44,827 nucleotides of DNA from an uncultured Collinsella sp. Its GTDB lineage: Bacteria; Actinomycetota; Coriobacteriia; Coriobacteriales; Coriobacteriaceae. The translations under genes were made by a program, and so were the position numbers. Positions 33,053-39,562 of this stretch are shown here, one piece after another (positions within the stretch are counted from its first letter, which is position 1; each line of letters starts with the position of its first letter). The stretch spans positions 1 to 44,827 of the forward strand of contig URIE01000002.1 in assembly GCA_900547805.1 (NCBI GenBank), read 5' to 3'. The notes under the pieces were generated by a model. That model ran no database searches, was not told the DNA's origin, and saw only the letters and a program-made list of their open reading frames with translations.

Positions 33053-33817
33053 TTACAGGTCGCGGTAGTCGATGAGGCGAAGATCGTCCTGGGCCTCGAG
33101 CCACGTCCGCAGCTCGGGATCGATCAGCGCATCGACCTCCTTGGTACGATCGGTCGTAAGCGAGCTACTCTCGAGGATAAAACGATCGAGATAGCCCGGA
33201 TGGCAGACAAAGACGACCGTCTCGTCATCGGACATCTCACGAACCGTCTGCATGATTGCTTCCTTGGGCTCGTAGCCCGGCTCCATCGAGCGCATCACCA
33301 TGCGCAAATCGGTGTCTCCGCAATGCACCACGGCCGTGGGGTCGAAGCTCGCCTTTTGCTCCTTAAGCCCCAGCTCCTGTGCCACCACCGAAATCGCGCG
33401 GTTGAGGTTTTTGCTCATAACGGCGTGTGCCTCAAAGTAATCAGGCTCGCGCCCCACGATCTCGACAAAGCGGTCATGCTGCGCGCGAATCTCAATGCAG
33501 GCCTCGTCAAAGTCGATCAGTTCCTCGCCACGCTTAAAGTGCTCGCGGAAGGTACGGCTGCTATGGAACTCGCCGTTGTCTTCGAGCAGGCTTGGAATGA
33601 GTGCCGGATCGGCACACGGTTTGCCCAGGCACACGTTGGTATGCTGGCCCACCGCAATGCCGGCATCGGCCACGAGCGACCAACCGCGCTCTGCCTCGGG
33701 CATATTGGGCATAAGGCCCGCCGAGCGCACCAAACCCTCGTTGACGCTTCGGGCAATCCCCAGGTCAACGGCATACGAATAACCGATATCGTCGGCACGA
33801 ATAAGCAGTTGTTTCAT
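33053..33817 (-). CDS. chbG: ChbG/HpnK (YdjC) family carbohydrate deacetylase
   Basis: 254 aa. LLIRADDIGYSYAVDLGI is the YdjC N-terminal motif with the metal-binding Asp pair. GIAVGQHTNVCLGKP supplies the HxN ligand region, PDYFEAHAVMSKNL the next conserved block, and FVCHPGYLDR the C-terminal His. Family members remove the acetyl group from N-acetylated disaccharides such as chitobiose phosphate. It lies downstream of a PTS permease on the same strand, consistent with processing of an imported N-acetylated sugar. A strong hairpin between the two genes would limit co-transcription. Confidence 0.85.
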   Translation of the reverse strand: MKQLLIRADDIGYSYAVDLGIARSVNEGLVRSAGLMPNMPEAERGWSLVADAGIAVGQHTNVCLGKPCADPALIPSLLEDNGEFHSSRTFREHFKRGEELIDFDEACIEIRAQHDRFVEIVGREPDYFEAHAVMSKNLNRAISVVAQELGLKEQKASFDPTAVVHCGDTDLRMVMRSMEPGYEPKEAIMQTVREMSDDETVVFVCHPGYLDRFILESSSLTTDRTKEVDALIDPELRTWLEAQDDLRLIDYRDL

Positions 33818-33835
33818 AACGACTCCAATCTATGG

Positions 33836-33867
33836 AAAAGGGCACTTGGAGAGTAGCCAAGTGCCCT
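33836..33867 (-). terminator. Terminator between the PTS gene and chbG
   Basis: AGGGCACTTGG (33839-33849) pairs perfectly with CCAAGTGCCCT (33857-33867), loop of 7 nt, and on the minus strand is followed by TTTTCC. It probably sets a lower level of chbG than of the PTS gene. Confidence 0.85.
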
Positions 33868-33895
33868 AGGTAATTATCCCACCTAAACAGATGTC

Positions 33896-35344
33896 TTAAG
33901 CCTTAGCGACAGCAGCATCCTCCTCGAGCTGCTCCTTGGTAAAACCAAAGAGGTAGGCGATGGCAGCGGCGGAAATAAACGCAACGCCCGAAGCAACGCA
34001 GCCCCAAACGAGGTTGGCCGTTCCGCCGGCAACAAATCCGGTAATAGCCAGAATATTCGTTGCGCCCAAAACATACGTCGTCACGTTCGTGAGGGCCGCG
34101 ACCAGGCCGCCGATAGCACCGCCGGCAACCATGGCGCCCAGGCAGCGGGTGTACTTAAAGCCGCAGCCATACAGCGCAGGCTCCGTCACGCCACCGACGA
34201 TACCGGAAAGGGAAAAGCCGAGCATAGCGCCCTTCTCGTCGGTCTCCTTAAGGCGCAGGAAGGCACCAAAGGCCATGCCCCACGTGGCGAACTGAGCAAT
34301 ACCGCCTGCAACCATAACGCAGGAGTCAGAGCCCAGCGTAAGCAGCTGAACAATACCAAGGGTAATCAAAACCTGGTGCATACCGGTCATGACCAGGAAC
34401 TCCCAAAGCGCGGCGATAGCCACCAGGGAAACGATGGTTAGGATACCGCCGGTGTTGCCGAGACCGAACATGAAGTTGCCGACCACGCTGCCCAGGATGG
34501 AGCCGATCGGAGCCAGAGCGCACAGCGAAACGGGAACCATGACGGCCAAGGTGCACACAGGCACAAACACCGTGGAGAGCATGTCGGGAATGACCTTCTT
34601 CATGAACTTCTCGACGACCATGAGCACCGGCATGGACAGGACCATGGGGAGCACGGTGGCAGAATAGTTGTTCAGCTGAGCCGGAAGCACGCCGTAGACC
34701 AGAGTGGTCGTTGCACCCGAATCTGCTGCAGCGTTAACGAGCGTCATAAACTCGGGGGCAATGAGCACACCGCCGAGCATCATGCCGAGCGGCTGGCTGC
34801 AGCCGAGCTGTTTGGCAGCGGCCCAACCCAGGTAAATGGGCAGGAAATAGTAACCTGCGTTGTAGATCCAGTTATAGAAGAAGTTGTAGATATCGGAATC
34901 GGCAGCCCAAATACCGAGCATGCCGTCGCCGCAAATCACGGCGATGGTACGGAACATGGCGGCGCCCATGATGATCGGAATCGTCATGACCATCGTCTTG
35001 GACAGGTAGTTGAGGACCTTCTTGCCCGCAGTCTTGAGCGTCGGCGGCTCCTTGGTGCCGTCATCGAGATTCTCGTCGATGGAGCCTTCGCCCTTAACTC
35101 CCAGCGCAATGGCGGCGTCATAGACCTTCGGCACGTTCTGGCCGATGATGACCTGATACTGGCCGCCAGACCACTGGGCACCCAGTACGCCCTTGATCTT
35201 CTTAACTTCATCGTCATTGGGGATGGACTGATCCTTGAGGTTCAGACGCAGGCGAGTCATGCAGTGCGTCGCGTTCGTCACATTGGAGGCGCCGCCGACG
35301 GCAGCAAGCACGTCCTCGGCAATCTTCTTGTTATCGACAGCCAT
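33896..35344 (-). CDS. PTS system EIIBC component, glucose/beta-glucoside superfamily
   Basis: 482 aa sugar phosphotransferase permease. Residues 1-85 are the EIIB domain with the phosphorylated Cys in NATHCMTRLRLNLKD and GGQYQVIIGQNVPKVY. The rest is an EIIC domain with about ten membrane segments and GIVGGVTEPALYGCGFKYTR, a conserved sugar-binding region. No EIIA domain is fused, so another protein must supply it. A BglG-type antiterminator gene lies directly upstream and the leader has a matching RAT/terminator, so expression is sugar-inducible. ChbG downstream hints at an N-acetylated or beta-linked disaccharide. ATG 35344 has AAGGG upstream; an ATG seven codons earlier is less likely. 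Confidence 0.9.
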   Translation of the reverse strand: MAVDNKKIAEDVLAAVGGASNVTNATHCMTRLRLNLKDQSIPNDDEVKKIKGVLGAQWSGGQYQVIIGQNVPKVYDAAIALGVKGEGSIDENLDDGTKEPPTLKTAGKKVLNYLSKTMVMTIPIIMGAAMFRTIAVICGDGMLGIWAADSDIYNFFYNWIYNAGYYFLPIYLGWAAAKQLGCSQPLGMMLGGVLIAPEFMTLVNAAADSGATTTLVYGVLPAQLNNYSATVLPMVLSMPVLMVVEKFMKKVIPDMLSTVFVPVCTLAVMVPVSLCALAPIGSILGSVVGNFMFGLGNTGGILTIVSLVAIAALWEFLVMTGMHQVLITLGIVQLLTLGSDSCVMVAGGIAQFATWGMAFGAFLRLKETDEKGAMLGFSLSGIVGGVTEPALYGCGFKYTRCLGAMVAGGAIGGLVAALTNVTTYVLGATNILAITGFVAGGTANLVWGCVASGVAFISAAAIAYLFGFTKEQLEEDAAVAKA

Positions 35345-35483
35345 GTCGAATCCCTTCTCTTCCAACTAAAAGCCCGTGGGACTTCACCGCGCCAAGGCAC
35401 ACGATTCCGCTCGCGCCTGCGCAGCGCGCGATGCCCGTTGGCAAGAGATTTCATTGCATGTGATTCCCGGGTGGATCGACATG

Positions 35484-35555
35484 AAAAAAGCCCCGCGCAC
35501 AACCGACAGAGACCCAATACGGACCTCGGCAGAATCGGTAGTGCCTCTCGGAGCT
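35484..35555 (-). terminator. Conditional leader terminator of the PTS gene
   Basis: On the minus strand AGCTCCG (35555-35549) pairs with CGGGGCT, and GCACTACCGA pairs 9 of 10 with TCGGTTGTGC, closing a long stem directly before TTTTTT (35489-35484). It sits ~140 bp before the PTS ATG with no reading frame to terminate, so it is an attenuator. Confidence 0.75.
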
Positions 35556-35573
35556 GCGCCGTGAGTAACACCC
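35537..35573 (-). promoter_or_regulatory. RAT-like antiterminator site for a BglG-type protein
   Basis: The minus-strand leader reads GGGTGTTACTCACGGCGCAG and ends GGCACTACC, close to the ribonucleic antiterminator pattern (GGATTGTTACTG...GCAGGCAAAACC), with a longer loop. Its 3' side is the same sequence as the 5' arm of the leader terminator, so the two structures exclude each other. This is the mechanism known for BglG/LicT regulation. A -10-like TATACT on the minus strand at 35590-35585 would start transcription just before the site. Confidence 0.7.
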
Positions 35574-35584
35574 AACACATGGCG

Positions 35585-35590
35585 AGTATA
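35585..35590 (-). promoter_or_regulatory. Probable -10 box of the PTS leader promoter
   Basis: TATACT on the minus strand, about 12 bp before the RAT-like element, so the element would begin close to the transcript 5' end. No matching -35 is visible. It lies in the 346-bp gap between the antiterminator gene and the PTS gene; the rest of that gap (35591-35690, 35345-35483) shows nothing further. Confidence 0.4.
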
Positions 35591-35690
35591 TGCGGTGAAC
35601 GCGTTCGCTGCGGCTCAGATTACTGACAAACGGTAGCAAAGAGCCCGCGAACGGTTGCCGAGACAGATTTGAAACGCTTAGTCGCCCCTA

Positions 35691-36539
35691 CTAGTTATCT
35701 GCATTTGTATCTGCATTTGAAGGAGCCACGCGATTCACATGCATGATCAGGTAGACAAGCTCTTCTTGCGCCAACGCCTCGCCAAAGGTCTCCTGAATCA
35801 GCTCGTCGACACGATGGGCACAACGCGATGCCGCCGGATACTGCTCCACGAGCACGTCGTAGAGACCGGAATTCTCGGTATCGATGGGCTCTTTCTTTGC
35901 CACGCGGTCGAGCAGATAGCGTACATGAGTGGCAAAGCGGGTAAAGGCGAACGACGTACGATCGACCGTCACGCCGAGCTCTTCCTGAATAATTGCGACC
36001 GTCATGTCGAGCAGGCGCTCCTCCTGCTGCTCGGCAAGTACGCGCCGCTCGCTTGGCTTAACTGCCGCGTTGATAATCGACATGGCGATACCCGCGGCCT
36101 CGCTCTTGGGCATGCGGACGGCAAAGGTTTTCTTAATACCGCGAACAGCCAGCTCGCCTAAGCGATATTCGATGGGGTGCAACTGTTCCAGATCGCGCTC
36201 GAGCGGCAACGATACCACCATGTGCTCACGAGCGCGCTTAATGGCAAACTGAATATGGTCGGCCAACGTAATGGGCAGATTGGGACTCAATTCGTACGAG
36301 AGCTGCCCGGTTGCGATATCTGCCAGCTGAGCAGAAAACTCCAGCACCTCGGGATCAACCTCGTCGATAAACGCCAGGTACTTTGAATCGACGCCGTAAA
36401 AGGTGCGGGTGATGACATCCAGGTCGACCTCGTGGGGCATATCGCCAAAGCCGATACCGCGACCCAACGCGATAAGCTGACGCCCCGCACCATCTTCGCA
36501 GATGGCAGCGTTGTGGTTAATGCGCTGGATAGCCCTCAT
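35691..36539 (-). CDS. BglG/LicT-family transcriptional antiterminator
   Basis: 282 aa. The N-terminal RNA-binding domain begins MRAIQRINHNAAICEDGAGR and continues LIALGRGIGFG (residues 1-55). Two PTS-regulated domains follow: PRD1 (~65-170) with LPITLADHIQFAIKRA and LHPIEYRLGELA, PRD2 (~171-282) with FTRFATHVRYLLDRV and EELVYLIMHVNRV. The histidines are the likely phosphorylation sites by HPr or EIIB. ATG 36539 follows AGGAG; an upstream frame from 36578 is not supported. It should bind the RAT-like RNA of the adjacent PTS leader and relieve termination when sugar is present. Confidence 0.9.
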   Translation of the reverse strand: MRAIQRINHNAAICEDGAGRQLIALGRGIGFGDMPHEVDLDVITRTFYGVDSKYLAFIDEVDPEVLEFSAQLADIATGQLSYELSPNLPITLADHIQFAIKRAREHMVVSLPLERDLEQLHPIEYRLGELAVRGIKKTFAVRMPKSEAAGIAMSIINAAVKPSERRVLAEQQEERLLDMTVAIIQEELGVTVDRTSFAFTRFATHVRYLLDRVAKKEPIDTENSGLYDVLVEQYPAASRCAHRVDELIQETFGEALAQEELVYLIMHVNRVAPSNADTNADN

Positions 36540-36556
36540 GGAATCATCGCTCCTAT

Positions 36557-36592
36557 TAAAACGCGCCGCGCAGACCATCCGCGCGGCGCGTT
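36557..36592 (-). terminator. Terminator-like hairpin between the metallophosphoesterase and antiterminator genes
   Basis: AACGCGCCGCGC (36560-36571) pairs perfectly with GCGCGGCGCGTT (36581-36592), and on the minus strand is followed by TTTTAAT. It ends only 18 bp before the antiterminator ATG, leaving no room for a promoter between them. Confidence 0.75.
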
Positions 36593-36612
36593 CATTCTAC
36601 CTGCACTTCCAA

Positions 36613-37158
36613 TTACAGTCCAAAGAAGCTCAAGATCTGATCTCGACTTACGGGCTTGTAGCCATTGGCGTCGAGGCCAACATCGTAGCGGTAAACGGGA
36701 CGCTCGCGATCACGGTTGCGCGCGTTGGTACGGTCCCCCCTGCTGTGGATATGCCCGTGAAGCATAATGGCACCACGCGCTTTGCCGTTCCAACTGAGCA
36801 TGGGGTAATGGCTCAAAACCAGGCGATGTCCCTTGGCATAGCCGGGGGCAATCTCCAGGTAGTCGCGCACATCATCCCAAATATGCGGTGCGTCCGGATC
36901 TTCCCAATCGCCGTCATGGTTACCGCGGATGAGCGTCACGTTTTGACAGGCAATACGCTCGCGTAGGTTCACGGCCTCCGCCATGGGCAAGCGATACGTA
37001 AAGTCTCCCAGGATATAGAGGCGGTCGTCCGCAGCAACGCACTCGTTAATGGCGTCAATAACCTTGCGGTTCATCTCCTCGACCGAGGCGAACGGCCGAT
37101 CCATATCGTGCAGGATATTCGTATCGCCCAGGTGCAGGTCGGCGGTAAACCACATCAT
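36613..37158 (-). CDS. Calcineurin-like metallophosphoesterase
   Basis: 181 aa, single domain. Metal-binding motifs in order: FTADLHLGDTNI (DxH), LYILGDFTYR (GD), LIRGNHDGDW (GNHD), LVLSHYPMLSW (H) and MLHGHIHSRGD (GHxH). All ligands are present, so the enzyme is probably active as a phosphodiesterase or phosphatase; the substrate is unknown. ATG 37158 (MMWFTADLH) has GAGGAC upstream at good spacing; an ATG five codons earlier lies before that site. It is the third gene of a minus-strand run with the HIRAN protein and a 59-aa protein. Confidence 0.85.
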   Translation of the reverse strand: MMWFTADLHLGDTNILHDMDRPFASVEEMNRKVIDAINECVAADDRLYILGDFTYRLPMAEAVNLRERIACQNVTLIRGNHDGDWEDPDAPHIWDDVRDYLEIAPGYAKGHRLVLSHYPMLSWNGKARGAIMLHGHIHSRGDRTNARNRDRERPVYRYDVGLDANGYKPVSRDQILSFFGL

Positions 37159-37224
37159 CGTCTGTGTCCTCATTTCGCAACGCGTCTAACACGTGCCTAG
37201 TATACAGACGCTTTGGCGCAGCGG

Positions 37225-37404
37225 TTACCCAAAGAGCCCGCCAAACAGTCCACGGCGGCGCTTGTCATTCTTCTTCGATACGTCGTCCCGTGCGTTCTTA
37301 TCCTTCCGCTTTTCTCGATCCTGCTCCAGCTCATCGTCATCGAGCAGCAAGTCCCACTCAAACGGTTCATCCGTCAGATCAAACAGGTCGTCGTCATCAA
37401 ACAT
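37225..37404 (-). CDS. 59-aa acidic/basic small protein
   Basis: Reads MFDDDDLFDLTDEPFEWDLL, then LLDDDELEQDREKRKDKNAR, and ends KKNDKRRRGLFGGLFG. The first half is very acidic, the second very basic, and the tail is a GLFGGLFG glycine/phenylalanine motif. GGGGAGG lies five bases before the ATG. It sits 18 bp after the HIRAN gene and 66 bp before the metallophosphoesterase, on the same strand. No family is recognised. Too small for most gene callers, yet ribosome site, codon use and position all support it. The charge-segregated chain is likely disordered and may bind protein or nucleic acid. Confidence 0.65.
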   Translation of the reverse strand: MFDDDDLFDLTDEPFEWDLLLDDDELEQDREKRKDKNARDDVSKKNDKRRRGLFGGLFG

Positions 37405-37422
37405 GACAGCCTCCCCTAGCGG

Positions 37423-37749
37423 CTAGCGGGCATCCGCCACATAAAGGCCAACGCGCACCTGATGCCAGGGGCTGCGCTCGGGCGCAACCTGCTGCACGCG
37501 GGCTTCAAACACATCTTCGTGCCCGTAATACATCATCACGGACAGCGGGCCAACCTCGTTTCCCGGAACATAGCCGAGCTTGATCTTGCCGAAATAGATC
37601 GCGACCGCCTCGGGATCGTGGGGATTATCGCGCTCGGCACACAGTGTCAGTTTATCGCCCGCTTTCAGATCGCCCAGAACCAATGCGCCGTCGGCATACT
37701 GAAATCCAGCGATGTGAAACGATAAAAGAACACGTGAAGGCTCGTACAT
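37423..37749 (-). CDS. Stand-alone HIRAN-domain protein
   Basis: 108 aa, one HIRAN domain: LLSFHIAGFQYADGALVLGD, then AGDKLTLCAERDNPHDPEAV and AIYFGKIKLGYVPGNEVG. HIRAN domains bind DNA ends or single-stranded 3' termini in eukaryotic HLTF and occur alone or fused to helicases or nucleases in bacteria. ATG 37749 follows GAGGAGCTGCC. First gene of a three-gene run with the 59-aa protein and the metallophosphoesterase, hinting at a nucleic-acid role for the group. Confidence 0.85.
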   Translation of the reverse strand: MYEPSRVLLSFHIAGFQYADGALVLGDLKAGDKLTLCAERDNPHDPEAVAIYFGKIKLGYVPGNEVGPLSVMMYYGHEDVFEARVQQVAPERSPWHQVRVGLYVADAR

Positions 37750-37862
37750 GGCAGCTCCTCTAACGGCCGGAATAACCGGCACTTAACCTTATTGAGAAGT
37801 CTACGAACTCGTGCGGACACAAATAGACCAACCCGGGTCTTTTCGACCGTTTGTCGCAACGC

Positions 37863-37891
37863 TTGCATGCCAGAGCACTTGCAGATAAGAT
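37863..37891 (+). promoter_or_regulatory. Possible promoter for an antisense RNA
   Basis: TTGCAT (37863-37868) and TAAGAT (37886-37891) are separated by exactly 17 bases on the plus strand, pointing toward the 3' end of the small minus-strand toxin-like gene. Transcription would begin near 37898. Confidence 0.35.
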
Positions 37892-37985
37892 AGGAGCACG
37901 GATGGCACCCGTGGCAGCGGGTCTTGCCAACTCCGATACACGTTTACATCGTGAGAAGTGGCCGTCTTCGCTTACGCGGGGGCGG

Positions 37986-38069
37986 CTATTTCGTTCGGCC
38001 GATAAACAGGCCGAGTTCGATAGCCGCGATTAACAACGCCAATAACGAAATAACATCGCTTACGCTCAT
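37986..38069 (-). CDS. 27-aa holin-like (TxpA/BsrG-type) toxin-like peptide
   Basis: Begins MSVSDVISLLALLIAAIELG and ends FIGRTK. One hydrophobic helix (about residues 6-23), short charged tail, total 27 aa. The pattern (MSxxxxxxLL plus a single membrane helix plus a basic end) is that of the putative holin-like toxins of type I toxin-antitoxin systems such as TxpA. AAGGGA precedes ATG 38069 by six bases and lies inside a hairpin that would hide it. Too short for standard gene callers. Assigned by pattern, not by database match. The preceding gene on this strand is the aldehyde dehydrogenase, with the hairpin region between them. Confidence 0.55.
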   Translation of the reverse strand: MSVSDVISLLALLIAAIELGLFIGRTK

Positions 38070-38070
38070 A

Positions 38071-38095
38071 CCAATTCCCTTCTAAAGGGAGTTGG
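38071..38095 (-). promoter_or_regulatory. Hairpin sequestering the toxin-like RBS
   Basis: In the minus-strand RNA CCAACTCCCTT pairs with AAGGGAATTGG (10 of 11 positions) around a 3-nt loop. The 3' arm contains the AAGGGA ribosome site of the 27-aa gene, so translation should be blocked until the RNA is processed or refolded. This is a common feature of type I toxin mRNAs. Confidence 0.6.
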
Positions 38096-38132
38096 CCCAT
38101 CCGTACCCCGTGGCAGTAGTCTAACGCAAATG

Positions 38133-38174
38133 GCGGGCAATAGGAACACCTGTTCGTATTGCCCGCGCCTTTTT
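38133..38174 (+). terminator. Strong plus-strand terminator
   Basis: GCGGGCAATA (38133-38142) pairs with TATTGCCCGC (38157-38166), with an inner GAACA/TGTTC helix, followed by GCCTTTTTC. The T-run is on the plus strand only, yet no plus-strand protein gene precedes it. It abuts the stop of the convergent aldehyde dehydrogenase gene, for which it would be a poor terminator. Confidence 0.85.
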
Positions 38175-39554
38175 CTAGTGCACAAACATGCGCACGAACT
38201 TGTGCTTCCAGCTTGCGTAGGGCGCATAGCGGAACGGCACGTCCAGCCAGGTTGCCTTGCTCACGATGCTCTTCTTGTGGCTAAACGCATCGAAGCTTTC
38301 ACGGCCATGGTACTGTCCCATGCCGCTTGCGCCCATGCCGCCAAAGCCCATATGGCTCGTAGCCAGATGCATGATCGTGTCGTTAACGCAGCCGCCGCCA
38401 AAGGGCACGTAGCGCACAAAGCGCTGCTGCACCGCGCGGTCCCGGCTAAAGATGTACAGGGCCAGCGGCGTCGGACGCTCCATAATAAACGCCTCGGCCT
38501 CGTCTAGACCTTCAAACGTCAGCACCGGCAAGATGGGGCCGAAAATCTCCTCCTGCATCACGGCATCCTCGGGCGTCACGCCGTCCAGGATCGTCGGCTC
38601 AATCTTGAGCGAGGCCTCGCGTGCCGCACCTCCCAGCACAACCTTGTCGGGATCGATCAGCCCGCGCACGCGCGCGAAATGCTTGGCGTTGACGATATGG
38701 CCGTAGTCCTCGTTGTCGAGCGGGTGCTCGCCAAACATGCGGCGGACTTCCTCCTTGATGAGGCCCAATAGCTCGTCGTGCACGCGCGCGTCAACCAGCA
38801 GATAGTCGGGCGCCACGCAGGTCTGGCCCACGTTGAGCCACTTACCAAAGGCGATACGCCGCGCCGCGACCTTCAGATTTGCGGAGGCGTCCACGATGCA
38901 GGGGCTCTTGCCACCCAGCTCAAGCGTCACGGGCGTGAGATTTTTGCTCGCGTGCTCCATGACAAGCTTGCCGACCGGAACGCTGCCGGTAAAGAAGATT
39001 TTGTCCCAGCGCTCATCGAGCAGCGCCTCGTTCTCGGCACGGCCGCCCTCGACGACCGTCACCAGGCGCGGATTAAACGCTTCCTCGCAAATCTGCTTGA
39101 GCACCGCACTTGAAGCCGGCGCATAGGCGCTCGGCTTGATGACCACGGTATTGCCCGCGGCAAGGGCGCCAGCGAGCGGCTCGAGCGTCAACAAAAACGG
39201 ATAGTTCCAGGGGGCCATGATGAGTGTGACGCCATAGGGCACGGACTGCGTCTTGCACACACTAATAGCATTGGCGAGGTCGCACGGGCGCAAGTGGGCA
39301 CGGCTCCATCGGGCCACATGCGCAATCTGATGTCGAATCTCGGAAAGCGAGGTGCCGATCTCGCACATATACGCCTCGTCATGTGACTTACCCAAATCGG
39401 TCTTGAGCGCATGGGCAATATCGGCCTCGTGGGCCCGCACCGCATCGCGTAAACTCACGAGCGCACGACGTCGAGCATCGACATCAAACGTGGCGTGCGT
39501 CTTAAAATAGGCGCGCTGATCGGCAACGATGCGCGCGATTTCCTCGGTGTTCAT
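38175..39554 (-). CDS. Aldehyde dehydrogenase (class 3-like)
   Basis: 459 aa NAD(P)-dependent aldehyde dehydrogenase. APWNYPFLLTLEPLAGALAA and TVVIKPSAYAP form the cofactor-binding region, FFTGSVPVGKLVMEHA follows, the catalytic Glu is in TLELGGKSPCIV and the catalytic Cys in NVGQTCVAPDY. EEIFGPILPVL and the C-terminal FGGMGASGMGQYHG are typical of class 3 enzymes acting on medium-chain or aromatic aldehydes. A C-terminal hydrophobic/basic tail (KHKFVRMFVH) resembles the short membrane-associating ends of some members. Its start lies 8 bp after the alcohol dehydrogenase gene, with its GGAGGG ribosome site spanning the junction, so the two are one operon. Confidence 0.92.
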   Translation of the reverse strand: MNTEEIARIVADQRAYFKTHATFDVDARRRALVSLRDAVRAHEADIAHALKTDLGKSHDEAYMCEIGTSLSEIRHQIAHVARWSRAHLRPCDLANAISVCKTQSVPYGVTLIMAPWNYPFLLTLEPLAGALAAGNTVVIKPSAYAPASSAVLKQICEEAFNPRLVTVVEGGRAENEALLDERWDKIFFTGSVPVGKLVMEHASKNLTPVTLELGGKSPCIVDASANLKVAARRIAFGKWLNVGQTCVAPDYLLVDARVHDELLGLIKEEVRRMFGEHPLDNEDYGHIVNAKHFARVRGLIDPDKVVLGGAAREASLKIEPTILDGVTPEDAVMQEEIFGPILPVLTFEGLDEAEAFIMERPTPLALYIFSRDRAVQQRFVRYVPFGGGCVNDTIMHLATSHMGFGGMGASGMGQYHGRESFDAFSHKKSIVSKATWLDVPFRYAPYASWKHKFVRMFVH

Positions 39555-39562
39555 GAACCCTC

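Larger units (their letters stand above)
37750..38174. other. 425-bp region without annotated protein genes of normal size
   Basis: Holds a 27-codon hydrophobic reading frame on the minus strand, a hairpin over its ribosome site, and a plus-strand promoter and terminator, listed separately. Left of these are two small hairpins: GCCGG/CCGGC near 37765-37780 and AGACC/GGTCT at 37825-37840. A 43-codon plus-strand frame (37902-38033) has a good AGGAG but overlaps the toxin antisense and is considered less likely. Confidence 0.5.
37898..38174 (+). ncRNA. Candidate antisense RNA opposite the holin-like peptide gene
   Basis: Inferred from a plus-strand promoter-like pair (37863-37891) and a strong plus-strand intrinsic terminator (38133-38174) with no convincing plus-strand protein gene between. 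The RNA would be up to ~275 nt, complementary to the whole toxin-like coding sequence and its leader. It fits a type I antitoxin, but expression is unproven. Confidence 0.35.

Noticed and set aside
37902..38033. 43-codon plus-strand frame with AGGAG five bases before its ATG
   Set aside because: Plausible ribosome site, but the product has no features and the frame is antisense to the holin-like gene. The promoter-like pair would place the RNA start almost at the ATG. An antisense RNA explains the same signals better; not fully excluded.
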